NCBI RefSeq assembly: GCF_016860605.1
Contig: NZ_BNJR01000010.1
Span: forward strand, 162,768 to 226,767
Reading direction: 5' to 3'
DNA: 64,000 nucleotides
Source of the DNA: Lentilactobacillus fungorum
Lineage (GTDB): Bacteria; Bacillota; Bacilli; Lactobacillales; Lactobacillaceae
Of this stretch, positions 1 through 8,801 are shown in pieces. The notes under the pieces are model-generated. The model was not told where the DNA came from and did no database searches. It saw only the letters and a list, made by a program, of their open reading frames with translations. Position 1 is the stretch's first letter. Each line of letters starts with the position of its first letter. A program made the translations under genes and the position numbers.

Positions 1-160
1 TTTCGCCACTCCAGTGAATGGGAACCTGGTTGACGCGTTTGACTGCAAGGGCGTGGTAAGTGCCAGCTGCATGGGTGGTTGGCGGGTTAAAAAATGTGGT
101 TAAGCCTAATAATGTGCCGGTAGCGATTAGATAGTTAATTAAAATCTTAGTTGTCTTCAA
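1..160 (-). CDS. Secreted SH3-like surface protein, N-terminal part only (runs off window)
   Basis: An open frame begins with a TTG codon at 158-160, 7 nt after a strong GGAGG, and stays open to the window edge. The product starts with a signal peptide (MKTTKILINYL...) and an Ala-Ala cleavage region, followed by GTYHALAVKRVNQVPIHW. This aligns with the mature N-termini of the two genes upstream (GGYTILKTRYHSKTPYH and GVYHVIKSKTVSNVAYHW), so it is a third tandem paralog. It lies 31 nt after the stop of the preceding gene and is probably in the same operon. Function is unknown; secretion and a cell-surface SH3-like domain are inferred. The TTG start and edge truncation make it easy to miss. Confidence 0.7.
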   Translation of the reverse strand, partial: MKTTKILINYLIATGTLLGLTTFFNPPTTHAAGTYHALAVKRVNQVPIHWSGE

Positions 161-191
161 TGTTTTGCCTCCAACGTGCAAAGTTAATGAA

Positions 192-1511
192 TTAGTTAGT
201 TGATGTGTCGGCAGCCTGCCCCAAAATAATCATGCCATCGCCGGGATAACCAGCCCCGGAGATGATGCCTGCTGGAAAGACGATTGAGCCGATTTGATAA
301 CCATTATACTGGCTGGGATCAACACCTTGGGCTTTAATCGCCGCTTTGACGGCCTGCAAATCGTATGGTTTGGCGACCTTGCCGTTTAGATCAATGACTT
401 TGATATGGCTGAGGCCAGTTTCGCTTTCAATTTTGGGGATAAATTGCTTGTCATTGGCAGCGATATTTTCGCCAGAGGAATACCAGAGGCTGATGAATTG
501 ATCTAACTTAGTGCTATGCATTGTCGTAGAGAATAGATCGTCAACTTGATGATCAAAGCGGCTCAACGCTTGATTGCCGATAGTGCCCGAGTATGCGTCG
601 GGGTTGTCGGTGGGAGAATTAGTCGGGTTAGAGCTGTTTGACTCATCATTGGCATTGGTATCAGAATTATTTTGATGACTGGCTGTAGCTGGTTGAATGA
701 TGACAACCCCTTGGCCATAGGCACGGCTTGACTTAGGACATGCATACGCACCGATTTGGTCACCTTTAAATGCGTGGAAATTCTCATTGCCTTCAGCCCC
801 TGTGATGGCGTTGTTCACGTAATCTTTGAATGAAAGGCTGCCGGCTTTTAATTTAGCAAGATTGCCTGATGCTTGTTTTTCGTATAAGAACTTAATTTTA
901 GGCGTGCTTTTCCAAAGAGCTGGATAGTCCTTAGTCAGCATGTCTTCAAAATCCTGGGCTGCATTCCATGGCTTACTTGGATCCTCAATGGTGGCGTACT
1001 GCTGAAACTTGTTAGCAATTGTCTGAAGTTGAGCATTGGGGACTGTGCTGTCAAAGTAGCCAATTAACGTTTGGCTGAGGCTGTTGGTAGTGGCATCTTG
1101 CTGATTCGTTGTTGAGTTGGTGTCAGAGTTGGCGGCTGTTGCGTTGGGATTCACGCCCCGAGCCAAAAAGCCATGCCAAACCAAGCCACTAATAGTGCCC
1201 TTGCCGTTAGTAACGTAAAAGTAGCGATAATTTTTACCAGTCGTCCGCCAATGAATCAGTAGGCTTTTCGAAACATACCAAGTGGTCTTTGGATAATTCT
1301 TCAAGTTGTGGATCTTGGCAGTATGGGTTGGGTTGTACATAAATACGGAGCGAAAGGTCGAAACGTGATAAGGCGTTTTTGAATGATATCTCGTTTTAAG
1401 AATCGTGTAACCACCAGCCGCATGAGCAGCCAATTGATGGGTACCTACAAGACAGAATACGGCAAAAGTCGTGGCTAATCCTAATAATCTTTTATTCCCT
1501 CTTTTATTCAT
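192..1511 (-). CDS. Secreted protein: SH3-like domain plus two QIG repeat domains
   Basis: A 439-residue exported protein of unknown function. Residues 1-32 are a signal peptide ending AAHA. Residues 33-115 form an SH3-like surface module rich in aromatic and basic residues (LKNYPKTTWYVSK, GLVWHGFL). An Asn/Ser/Thr linker leads to a domain at about 146-276, a second low-complexity linker, and a domain at about 306-433. The two domains look like diverged copies: both end with a block of the type F/Y-x-G-x-QIG followed by a Gly-rich hydrophobic strand (FKGDQIGAY; YNGYQIGSI). The next gene upstream has one copy (FQGWQIGM). The start has GGAGG at good spacing, 21 nt after the upstream paralog. 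No sortase motif is seen, so wall attachment, if any, is non-covalent. Confidence 0.75.
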   Translation of the reverse strand: MNKRGNKRLLGLATTFAVFCLVGTHQLAAHAAGGYTILKTRYHSKTPYHVSTFRSVFMYNPTHTAKIHNLKNYPKTTWYVSKSLLIHWRTTGKNYRYFYVTNGKGTISGLVWHGFLARGVNPNATAANSDTNSTTNQQDATTNSLSQTLIGYFDSTVPNAQLQTIANKFQQYATIEDPSKPWNAAQDFEDMLTKDYPALWKSTPKIKFLYEKQASGNLAKLKAGSLSFKDYVNNAITGAEGNENFHAFKGDQIGAYACPKSSRAYGQGVVIIQPATASHQNNSDTNANDESNSSNPTNSPTDNPDAYSGTIGNQALSRFDHQVDDLFSTTMHSTKLDQFISLWYSSGENIAANDKQFIPKIESETGLSHIKVIDLNGKVAKPYDLQAVKAAIKAQGVDPSQYNGYQIGSIVFPAGIISGAGYPGDGMIILGQAADTSTN

Positions 1512-1532
1512 AAAATAGCCTCCAAATGGTTT

Positions 1533-2408
1533 TCACTGATTTGCTGGTGCTAATAGCGCAATCGTATAGTCGCCCATTTTTGAATAGTTATGGTCGGGCG
1601 TTTGTGAGTAGATTGGCTGGCTAGTCATGCCAATCTGCCATCCTTGGAATTTGGCCAGATTAATGTGCTGCTTTTTGAGGTCGGCCCGCACAAAGGTTGA
1701 AAATTTGAGTTGGCCGAGCGCCAATTGACGACTTTGCTGGGCAGTGGGGGCCACTGAGTTCTTGATGTAGGTCATTTGATTGAGTTTGTCGCCCCATTCT
1801 TTGCGGGTTACAGAATCAAAATCATGGCCGAGTTGTCCGGCAGCGGCATCATCCAACTTGGTATTTCTCGTTGTTCCCTCGAATTGTTTCATCACCGGGG
1901 CATCTTGGTAGCTGGTAACCGCTGAATCATAGTAGTCATCGTCATCTTCATCGATTTCACTGAGATCAATCAATTCGTCCTTGGTAGCAAAGGGAATGCC
2001 GCCGGGGTTTCCTTTGGTAACGTTGGCGTTGTTATCTCCCTCCTTGGTGCTTGAGCTATTATCCTTTGACAGATAGCCTTGCCAAACATAACCTTTGACG
2101 GTGTCCGCGCCGTTTCTAACGTAGTAAAATAAACCCGTTTTCTGGCCATTGGTCATTTTAAACGCCTTGGTCGCGTACCAGGTAGTGTTAGGATAGTTGG
2201 TCAAGTGATGTAGCCTTTTGGTCAAATTGGCGTTCCATAGATAAGCTTTCTGGCTGGTGTTATTCCAGTGGTAAGCCACGTTGCTAACAGTTTTTGACTT
2301 AATAACGTGATAGACACCTCGAGCATGAGCTGGCTGTGAGGTTGATAGGCCGACTGCACAGCCAAGGAATCCTAGGGTTGTCGCAAGTATGTAAAGTGAT
2401 TTGTTCAT
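1533..2408 (-). CDS. Secreted protein: SH3-like domain plus one QIG repeat domain
   Basis: A 291-residue exported paralog and the first gene of the three-gene surface operon. Residues 1-29 are a signal peptide (ends AHA). Residues 30-118 are the SH3-like module (LTNYPNTTWYATK, KGYVWQGYL). A short linker is followed by an acidic run (EIDEDDDDYYD, about 153-163) and a C-terminal domain ending FQGWQIGM and a hydrophobic strand, as in the 439-residue neighbour. The ribosome binding site is GGAGG with 6 nt to ATG. The role is not recognisable; a cell-wall binding protein exposed on the surface is the best inference. Confidence 0.75.
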   Translation of the reverse strand: MNKSLYILATTLGFLGCAVGLSTSQPAHARGVYHVIKSKTVSNVAYHWNNTSQKAYLWNANLTKRLHHLTNYPNTTWYATKAFKMTNGQKTGLFYYVRNGADTVKGYVWQGYLSKDNSSSTKEGDNNANVTKGNPGGIPFATKDELIDLSEIDEDDDDYYDSAVTSYQDAPVMKQFEGTTRNTKLDDAAAGQLGHDFDSVTRKEWGDKLNQMTYIKNSVAPTAQQSRQLALGQLKFSTFVRADLKKQHINLAKFQGWQIGMTSQPIYSQTPDHNYSKMGDYTIALLAPANQ

Positions 2409-2432
2409 AACGCACCTCCATGTGATGATTTT

Positions 2433-2460
2433 AGTATAGCACCTTGATTACAAATGTAAC
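2433..2460 (-). promoter_or_regulatory. Promoter of the surface-protein operon with overlapping dyad
   Basis: A TATACT -10 box is read on the minus strand at 2433-2438, about 25 nt before the start codon. The -35 region (TGTTAC, 17-bp spacer) overlaps the perfect dyad TTACAAATGTAA at 2448-2459, a plausible binding site of unknown regulator. The rest of 2461-2685 shows no gene. Confidence 0.45.
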
Positions 2461-2685
2461 ATGGGTGGAATAATTGATAACGTTTCCTTAAAAGCGCTAG
2501 GTGTTGATATCACTAGGATGTGGTTATTTGTAATTGATTGGTAAAAGTTAATGGTGGCCAACAGTTTTACTGATTATGAATGGTAATGTGTGAGTGGGGG
2601 CGTTGGTTAGATTTACCAGAACTTTATGGAGAGTCGTTAACGATTTAGCTCGGCTCGATAATTTGGATTGCCGCTTTGTCGCCAT

Positions 2686-2717
2686 AAAAAAAGAACCAAC
2701 CATTTCTGGTTGATTCT
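2686..2717 (-). terminator. Rho-independent terminator of the cold shock gene
   Basis: On the minus strand GAATCAACC pairs with GGTTGGTTC and is followed by seven T residues, 24 nt after the csp stop codon. Confidence 0.85.
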
Positions 2718-2740
2718 CTCAGGTTTAATTAAAAAGTAAA

Positions 2741-2944
2741 TTAGTCTTCGATTGGTGTAACGTTTGCAGCTTGTGGGCCACGGTCGCTGTCTTCAACGTC
2801 AAGGGTAACTTTTTGGCCTTCGTCTAATGACTTGAAGCCGTCTTTGTTGATAGCTGAGAAGTGAACAAATACGTCACCATCGTCAGTAGTAATGAAGCCA
2901 TAACCCTTATCAGCGTTGAACCATTTAACAGTACCTTGTTTCAT
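2741..2944 (-). CDS. cspA: Cold shock protein, CspA family
   Basis: A 67-residue single cold-shock domain protein, an RNA/ssDNA-binding chaperone that melts mRNA structure. It has both nucleic-acid motifs: KGYGFIT (RNP1, residues 13-19) and VFVHFSAI (RNP2, 25-32). The length is that of the family. The start is the ATG before KQGTVKWF because GGAGG lies 9 nt upstream; a longer frame reaching 3022 has no family support there and is leader RNA. The gap to clpL leaves room for a long 5' leader, typical of cold-shock genes. Monocistronic, with its own terminator. The symbol is generic, since lactobacilli carry several csp genes. Confidence 0.93.
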   Translation of the reverse strand: MKQGTVKWFNADKGYGFITTDDGDVFVHFSAINKDGFKSLDEGQKVTLDVEDSDRGPQAANVTPIED

Positions 2945-3132
2945 AATATATGAAACCTCCTTGCGCTTTTTGCGCATTTTAAATTTAATGCATCTAGTTG
3001 AACGTGATTCCAAGGAAGTCATTTCATAAAACTATAAAACAAGTACCTTTGAAACTCGGAAACCTAAAACACATTAACAATAGGATACCTTATCCATCGA
3101 ACTATGTCAATGACAACGCATTGTTTATACAG

Positions 3133-3178
3133 AAAATGCCTCGCTAATCGCTTTGACAGCAACCAGTAAGGCATTTTT
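3133..3178 (-). terminator. Terminator after clpL
   Basis: AAAATGCCT and AGGCATTTT form a stem around a 27-nt loop, with T runs on both sides, 35 nt after the clpL stop. It could act in both directions. Confidence 0.6.
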
Positions 3179-3213
3179 GCTAATTATTCAACTGGCTTTA
3201 ATTAAACCGCCAA

Positions 3214-5253
3214 TTATGCAGCGACTTGGCTATCTGTCGGCGTCACGACGATGGTGTTGTTATTTTTAAGATCGACGTTGAACGACTTAACGTCAGGATT
3301 TTCTAAATAACTGTTGGTCAACTTATCGGTAATTTCCTTGGTAATTACTCGATGCATTGGTCGAGCCCCCAATTCTTTACTGTAGCCCATGTCGACTAAC
3401 TTATTCTTGGCGTTATCAGTTACGGTAAAGTGGATACCTCGCGACTTATTGACTAATGCGTTCAAATCGTTGAGCATCAGATCAAGAATCTTCAGCAAGT
3501 CTGGCTTGGTCAATGAATTGAACTGAATAATGTCATCAATTCGATTCAAGAATTCCAGCTTGAAGTACGGCTTTAATCTGTCGATGACGTTTTGCTTGTC
3601 GTCGGTTGTTCCTTGGCCAGCGTTACTCGTCATAATAATGACGGTGTTGCTAAAGTCAACGGTTCGGCCTTGAGCGTCTGATAGGCGACCGTCGTCCAAG
3701 ATTTGTAACAGCAGGTTCAAAACATCTGGGTGCGCTTTTTCAATTTCGTCCATCAAAATGAGGCTGTATGGGTGACGACGAACTTGTTCGGTTAAGCGGC
3801 CGCCTTCTTCGTAACCCACGTAACCAGGAGCTGAGCCGATCAGCTTGCTGGCGCTGATTTTATCCATATATTCAGACATATCGTATCTAAACATGGCTTT
3901 GGTAGTGCCAAACAACTCTTTTGCAAGGGCCTTAGCCGTTTGTGTCTTTCCGACACCGGTTGGGCCGACAAACAAGAAGCTGCCAATTGGCCGATTGCCT
4001 TCCGTAAAGCCAACCCGGCTTCGACGGATAGCGGCCGAGATTGCATCAAGGGCGTTATCTTGGCCGATGACTTCTTTCTTCAAGTCCTTGTCGAGATTAT
4101 TGAGTTGGTTGACTTCGTTCTTATTAACATCGGTAACTGGCACCCCGGTAATGCGTTCAACTACTGATTGAATGACTTCCGGCGTTACTTTTGGTGTTTC
4201 GACCTTGGTGCCGTTGTCAATGTTCTTAATCTGTTCGTTAACTTTATCAAGCTTATCTCGTAATTGAGCGGCCTTTTCGAAATCATCCTTGGAAGAAGCA
4301 GCCTGCTTGTCCTTTTCAAGCTGTTGAGCTTCTTGTTGTAAGGTGGACTTATCCTTGGTTAATGATGAGCCCATGGCAACTTTGGCACCAGCTTGGTCAA
4401 TCAAGTCAATCGCTTTATCAGGGTTCATTCGATCCTGAATGTAACGGTTGCTTAAGGAAACAGCAGCTTTTAAAGCATCAGCGGTATAGGTGACGTGGTG
4501 GAACTTCTCGTACTTTGGTGCCAAGCCCTTAATAATGGTTAAGGTATCTTTTTCACTCGGTTCGTTAATCATAATTGGCTGGAACCGCCGAGCCAATGCT
4601 TGATCTTTTTCAATATCACGGTATTCATTGCTGGTGGTGGCCCCAATCAACTGGAAGTCGCCCCGGGCCAACTTTGGCTTTAAAATGTTGCCGGCGTCCA
4701 TCTTGTCGCCTTCACCAGTGGATCCAGCGCCCATAATCTGGTGGATTTCATCGATGAACAAGATGACGTTTTTATCCTTGGAAACGTCATCGATTAATTG
4801 CTTCATTCGCTGTTCAAATTGGCCCCGGATTCCGGTGCCTTGAACTAATGAAACCACATCAATCGAAATAATCTTCTTGTTCAAGAGCTTCTCAGAAACG
4901 TCACCAGCGACAATCTTTTGGGCCAAGCCTTCAACAACGGCAGTCTTACCAACCCCGGCTTCACCAATCAAAACCGGGTTGTTCTTAGTCCGGCGACTGA
5001 GGACTTCTTCCATTTGTTCAATTTCTTTATCTCGGCCAATGACCGGATCTAATTTGCCATCTTTGGCCATTTGGGTGAGGTCAGTTCCGTATTGATCTAA
5101 TAAAGTTTGCTTGTTTTGCGGCTGACGCTCCTGCACCTGAATTGGCTGTTGTCGCATTTGCCGTTGCCCGTCGGCATCATTAAATGCTTGCTTGAAGAAC
5201 GGGTCATTGAAAATATCATCAAAACCATTGGTGCCGAAAATATCATTATCCAT
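3214..5253 (-). CDS. clpL: ClpL-type AAA+ ATPase/chaperone
   Basis: A 679-residue Hsp100 protein with two AAA+ domains. D1 carries Walker A GEAGVGKT (about 97-104) and Walker [10 protein letters not shown]; a coiled middle domain with a UVR-like stretch ([12 protein letters not shown]) follows; D2 carries GPTGVGKT and [11 protein letters not shown]. The N-terminus is a short Asn/Asp/Phe/Gln-rich tail, not a ClpC-type N-domain or ClpE zinc finger. The D2 loop after MTSNAG lacks the LGF/IGF tripeptide that docks ClpP, so it should work as a stand-alone heat and acid stress disaggregase, as known for ClpL. ATG at 5253 follows GGGGG by 7 nt. The upstream region holds a CIRCE operator and a palindrome; no CtsR box was recognised. 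Confidence 0.88.
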   Translation of the reverse strand: MDNDIFGTNGFDDIFNDPFFKQAFNDADGQRQMRQQPIQVQERQPQNKQTLLDQYGTDLTQMAKDGKLDPVIGRDKEIEQMEEVLSRRTKNNPVLIGEAGVGKTAVVEGLAQKIVAGDVSEKLLNKKIISIDVVSLVQGTGIRGQFEQRMKQLIDDVSKDKNVILFIDEIHQIMGAGSTGEGDKMDAGNILKPKLARGDFQLIGATTSNEYRDIEKDQALARRFQPIMINEPSEKDTLTIIKGLAPKYEKFHHVTYTADALKAAVSLSNRYIQDRMNPDKAIDLIDQAGAKVAMGSSLTKDKSTLQQEAQQLEKDKQAASSKDDFEKAAQLRDKLDKVNEQIKNIDNGTKVETPKVTPEVIQSVVERITGVPVTDVNKNEVNQLNNLDKDLKKEVIGQDNALDAISAAIRRSRVGFTEGNRPIGSFLFVGPTGVGKTQTAKALAKELFGTTKAMFRYDMSEYMDKISASKLIGSAPGYVGYEEGGRLTEQVRRHPYSLILMDEIEKAHPDVLNLLLQILDDGRLSDAQGRTVDFSNTVIIMTSNAGQGTTDDKQNVIDRLKPYFKLEFLNRIDDIIQFNSLTKPDLLKILDLMLNDLNALVNKSRGIHFTVTDNAKNKLVDMGYSKELGARPMHRVITKEITDKLTNSYLENPDVKSFNVDLKNNNTIVVTPTDSQVAA

Positions 5254-5383
5254 CAAAATACCCCCTTGTTAGTTGAGCCAAATCTTTGCTTAACTCAACG
5301 GTCTTAAAGTGTTTGAGTTTAAATGTGCTAATTTTAAAAGTCGTTCGTTAACGGGAACGTTTATTCCCCTACCGAACAACTAT

Positions 5384-5412
5384 ATATTATCACATGTTTG
5401 TTATGTATGCAA
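5384..5412 (-). promoter_or_regulatory. Probable clpL promoter, proximal
   Basis: TTGCAT (5407-5412) and TAATAT (5384-5389) are separated by 17 nt on the minus strand. The resulting leader is about 125 nt and contains the inverted repeat GGGAATAAACGTTCCC. Confidence 0.6.
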
Positions 5413-5440
5413 GAAAGGAGCACGGGAATCATCTGGATTA

Positions 5441-5460
5441 AACGCCTATATATAGGCGTT
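5441..5460. promoter_or_regulatory. Perfect 20-bp palindrome upstream of clpL
   Basis: AACGCCTATATATAGGCGTT is exactly self-complementary. On the minus strand its centre could serve as the -10 (TATATA) of a second promoter with TTGAAA 16 nt upstream, so it may be a repressor operator. No T run follows, so it is not a terminator. Confidence 0.55.
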
Positions 5461-5492
5461 ATTAAAATAGTTTCAAAAAAATTCCGAAAAAA

Positions 5493-5519
5493 TTAGCACT
5501 CAATAAAATTGAGTGCTAA
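5493..5519 (-). promoter_or_regulatory. CIRCE element (HrcA operator)
   Basis: TTAGCACTC, 9 nt, GAGTGCTAA is the exact CIRCE consensus bound by HrcA. It lies between osmC (ends 5544) and clpL (starts 5253), both on the minus strand, so clpL is the only gene it can control. It is 240 nt from the clpL start and about 80 nt upstream of the proximal promoter. A T run follows the hairpin on the minus strand, so it may also end osmC transcription. Confidence 0.9.
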
Positions 5520-5543
5520 CAAGATAAGTAATTTTCGTGATGA

Positions 5544-5972
5544 TTACGGTGTCGTAATTTCAAACGTAAATTCAACGGCATTTTGTAAAGTATTGTGAAT
5601 CGTGGAGACATGAATAACGTCTTCGACAAATTGTTCAGTTTTGGCTTTATCCATATCGTCTGATTGACAATCAATCTTGGCGTGAATTTTAGTAACCCGA
5701 GATGATTTGTCGGGGTAGCGTTCAGTTTCGGCGGTGAAATCCATATCAAACTTGTTGAGCTTGATTTTGTATTTGGGACTATGCGCATAAGCTGCAGCGC
5801 TGGCACCTAGGCAAGCCCCCAGTGCGCCCAGTAGATATTCGACGGGAGAAGGGCCGGTATCGGTTCCGTGATGATCAGTTGGCGTGTCTGAGACAAATCG
5901 ATGAAGTCGGGTGGTATGAACAACTTTGGCACCAATGTTGTGTAGTTCTGAATGAAGGGTGTATTCTGACAT
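5544..5972 (-). CDS. OsmC/Ohr family peroxide-reducing protein
   Basis: A 142-residue OsmC-fold protein, a cytoplasmic thiol-dependent hydroperoxidase that detoxifies organic peroxides. The family signature is clear in SPVEYLLGALGACLGAS, which holds the first catalytic Cys; the second is in KIDCQSDD. The start is ATG at 5972 with AAGGAG 8 nt upstream; a longer frame to 6044 adds 24 residues without homology or a better ribosome site. It stands alone, reading toward clpL, with the CIRCE hairpin 25 nt after its stop. The stretch 5973-6307 upstream shows nothing else clear. Confidence 0.85.
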   Translation of the reverse strand: MSEYTLHSELHNIGAKVVHTTRLHRFVSDTPTDHHGTDTGPSPVEYLLGALGACLGASAAAYAHSPKYKIKLNKFDMDFTAETERYPDKSSRVTKIHAKIDCQSDDMDKAKTEQFVEDVIHVSTIHNTLQNAVEFTFEITTP

Positions 5973-6307
5973 AGCTAATTCTCCTTTGTTAGTTTCTGCC
6001 CATAGTTTACAATAAAAGAGAGCGCTTCCCAACAGAAAGTGCAAAAGCTATTTGAAATATCAAGTAAGCATATTAATTGAGAGGGTTGGATTGGATACAG
6101 ATACTTCTAAAACACCAAAGTGGTGACACAATTTGTTATCGGATAAGCGTTCGGTTTCTGGTTTGCGGTTTGTGTCATCAACTGATTTATAGGGAGAGTT
6201 AACTTGATTTAATCTAACTTTTTTGATTAATTCGTTGATTTAGCGCTTATGCTTGAGAGATAAGCTTGTTATATAGTGACAATGAATTTACATTGGGGGT
6301 GATCGAT

Positions 6308-6901
6308 ATGGTTGATAACCAATTTGCTCGACGGCTTAGGGATCAAAGGAAGGCTTCGTCTTTAACTCAACAACAATTGGCAGATCGCCTAAATGTTTCA
6401 AGAAAGACAGTTTCAGGTTGGGAAACCGGCCGAAGTTTACCTGATATTGATACCTTGCGGCGAATGGCAGCGGTTTATCGAGTCTCTCTTGATCAGTTAG
6501 TATCGAATCCGCAGCAGTTTAAAAGTCGTGAAATTCTGATGGCGCGGCAATCGTCTAAGATCCATCGGTTTACAAGTAGTGTTCTGACTGTCATTTTAGC
6601 CATCTTAGTAGCCGAACGAGTGACTCAATATGCGACGATGGCTGCATTCTTATTGATGGACGTATTCGTCTTTTTGATTTTGGGACTGCGGATTTTAATC
6701 AGTAAATATGGTTTAAAAAAAGTCGATCCACTGAAATCTCCTATATTTTTAAGCGGCTATGTTTTGTTTACGGTATCAGCGATTGCCAGTGCAATTATGT
6801 ATGTGTTTAAAATGGGGTTTGGCTTTCAGTATGGATTGGGATTTTCTGGTTACTTAGCGCTATTCAACCTGTATTTAATTTGGCGGCATAGGGCTGATTA
6901 A
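6308..6901 (+). CDS. XRE-family regulator with C-terminal membrane domain
   Basis: A 197-residue protein. Residues 5-60 are a helix-turn-helix of the XRE/Cro type (LTQQQLADRLNVSRKTVSGWETGRSLP). Residues about 90-190 hold four hydrophobic helices, so the repressor is probably membrane-anchored. ATG at 6308 is preceded by GGGGGTG; the frame upstream of it lacks a ribosome site. It sits 49 nt before an ABC transporter gene pair on the same strand and probably controls it, an arrangement common for bacitracin/lantibiotic-type exporters. The inducer is unknown. Confidence 0.8.
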   Translation: MVDNQFARRLRDQRKASSLTQQQLADRLNVSRKTVSGWETGRSLPDIDTLRRMAAVYRVSLDQLVSNPQQFKSREILMARQSSKIHRFTSSVLTVILAILVAERVTQYATMAAFLLMDVFVFLILGLRILISKYGLKKVDPLKSPIFLSGYVLFTVSAIASAIMYVFKMGFGFQYGLGFSGYLALFNLYLIWRHRAD

Positions 6902-6950
6902 GTTGAGTCGTTAATCAATCGATCACATCTGAAAATGGGAAGTGATTGAA

Positions 6951-7850
6951 ATGAAGGATATATTAGTTTTTAAGCACTTAACAAAGCAGTTTGGCAAACG
7001 AAGCGTTTTGGATGATCTTTCATTTAATGTTCCCAAGGGACACATTGTCGGCCTAGTCGGACCAAACGGCGCTGGTAAATCAACAATTATGAAGTGTATT
7101 TTGGGCATCTATTCTTATGATCAAGGTGAACTATTCTTCGATGGCCAACGGATCACTAAGCATAACGTCAATGAGATGAGCTTAAAGACGGGTGCCTTAA
7201 TTGAAAGCCCGTCGATCTATCCATTTTTAAGCGGATTTCAGCATTTTAAGTTGTATTCAGCTAGTAAGGATGAAGTGAATAGAATAGTTGCTTTATTAGG
7301 GATGCAGAATTATATTCACCAAAAAGTGACTGGATATTCTTTTGGGATGAAGCAAAAGTTAGGAATTGCTCTGGCACTGATTAATCAACCAGAATTAGTT
7401 ATTCTTGACGAACCAATGAATGGCTTGGATCTAATGGCTACGCTGGATCTACGAAATATGATTAAAACAGAAGCGGCTAAGGGCGTAACGTTTATTGTTT
7501 CTAGCCATATTTTGAGTGAACTTGAAAAGATTTCTGATGATATTATCTTGATTAATAACGGAAAACTTGTTTTCCAGACAACTTTACAAGCCTTACGCGG
7601 CCTCGGTAAGCGATATTATTTAATTACCACCAATGATAATAAGAGGGCTATGGCGCTGCTGGACGCAAAGGGAATTAAGGCCGAGCTACAACAGCATTCA
7701 ATTAAAATTAATAATTCAAATGACCGGCTAACTGATTCACTGAAAGTAATATTGACAAACGACCTTCAACTTTGGGACGTAAGTCATGAGGGAATGGATT
7801 TGGAGAGTGCAACTTTGCGTTTCATCAAAGGTGGTGCTGATCATGATTGA
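6951..7850 (+). CDS. ABC transporter ATP-binding protein, BcrA-like
   Basis: A 299-residue ATPase with Walker A GPNGAGKST, ABC signature YSFGMKQKL, Walker B LVILDEP and switch His in SSHILSEL. The about 80-residue C-terminal extension matches the BcrA/LanF class, in which one ATPase drives one ABC-2 permease to remove peptide antibiotics or lipids. ATG at 6951 is favoured over the GTG at 6942 because GGGAAG lies 8 nt before the ATG. Its end overlaps the permease gene by 8 nt, indicating translational coupling. Confidence 0.85.
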   Translation: MKDILVFKHLTKQFGKRSVLDDLSFNVPKGHIVGLVGPNGAGKSTIMKCILGIYSYDQGELFFDGQRITKHNVNEMSLKTGALIESPSIYPFLSGFQHFKLYSASKDEVNRIVALLGMQNYIHQKVTGYSFGMKQKLGIALALINQPELVILDEPMNGLDLMATLDLRNMIKTEAAKGVTFIVSSHILSELEKISDDIILINNGKLVFQTTLQALRGLGKRYYLITTNDNKRAMALLDAKGIKAELQQHSIKINNSNDRLTDSLKVILTNDLQLWDVSHEGMDLESATLRFIKGGADHD

Positions 7851-8610
7851 TTTACTCAGGCAAGAACTTTATAAAATGGTTCATCAAAAGAGTATTCAAT
7901 TTTCACCGTTGATTTTGTTTAGCCTGATGTTGTTTGTTGGATTTGCGTCAATCCACACAGGTGATCTAAATGATTATATTTCTCAGGGATTTGCGGCCGC
8001 ACAGTGGTTGGACATCTTGATTATTATTGCCAGTGCCAACATTATTTCAATGGAATTTGAACACGGAACAATCAAACATTTAATTGCTCAGCATAATCAA
8101 AGATTGTTAATCTATCTTTCTAAAATGATTGTCATTGGTATATACTGCGTTGTGCTTCATTTGTGTGCGTTTATTTTTGCAATTGTTGTGAAGTACGCCG
8201 TGTATGGAAACAGTTATCCGTTTAGCGCAATTTATGACAACCATCAAACGGTCATGCAAAATTTATTGACGAGCATTTTGAGCAATCTTTTTTCATGTTT
8301 GTTAGTTGTGACTGTCGTTTTCCTAATTGCGAGCCTGAGTCGAACAAGTTCAATTGCGGCTGTCGTTGGTGTTCTTTTCATTTTTATGGCGACAGCAGTT
8401 TCAAGAATTCTAATTAATACTGTTGGGAGGGCCTTGCCAAGTATTAAATGGAATCCTGGTAACATGTTCAATGTGGCTTTTCAGTTTTTAACTCCAGATG
8501 TATATCAACAATCAATGTTGACCAACACGCAACTGGTCATTGGCAACTTGATTTGGGCGGTTATATTTATTGCCCTTGGATACGGTGCTTTTAAGCGTAA
8601 GCGCATATAA
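7843..8610 (+). CDS. ABC-2 type permease, partner of the BcrA-like ATPase
   Basis: A 255-residue membrane protein with six hydrophobic segments and an N-terminal amphipathic start (MIDLLRQELYKMVHQK) typical of BcrB/ABC-2 permeases. The GTG-linked longer frame starting at 7786 is only the ATPase read in another frame; the ATG at 7843 has AGGTGG upstream and overlaps the ATPase stop. The three genes 6308-8610 form one unit ending at a terminator. The substrate cannot be read from sequence. Confidence 0.82.
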   Translation: MIDLLRQELYKMVHQKSIQFSPLILFSLMLFVGFASIHTGDLNDYISQGFAAAQWLDILIIIASANIISMEFEHGTIKHLIAQHNQRLLIYLSKMIVIGIYCVVLHLCAFIFAIVVKYAVYGNSYPFSAIYDNHQTVMQNLLTSILSNLFSCLLVVTVVFLIASLSRTSSIAAVVGVLFIFMATAVSRILINTVGRALPSIKWNPGNMFNVAFQFLTPDVYQQSMLTNTQLVIGNLIWAVIFIALGYGAFKRKRI

Positions 8611-8660
8611 GAATGGCTGTGTGATAATATCAGCTGATTCTCAAGCGTGGATCTAAATTG

Positions 8661-8697
8661 ACAGATGTTAAGCAGAAATGCCTGACATCTGTTTTTT
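8661..8697 (+). terminator. Terminator of the XRE/ABC unit
   Basis: ACAGATGT pairs with ACATCTGT, followed by six T residues, 50 nt after the permease stop. Confidence 0.85.
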
Positions 8698-8801
8698 GCA
8701 ATGGGAGCAAATCTTCTTTGCTAGCTCAGCAGGATAGTCTAGAATAATAGCTGATCAATAGAATAGTCAAAAATGATAATAACCATTTGAAGAGGTTAAA
8801 A

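Noticed and set aside
2945..3022. Longer N-terminus for the cold shock protein
   Set aside because: Adds 26 residues absent from the family and includes the true ribosome site.
5257..5383. CtsR boxes (GGTCAAA repeats) before clpL
   Set aside because: Looked for on both strands; no pair of heptamers was found.
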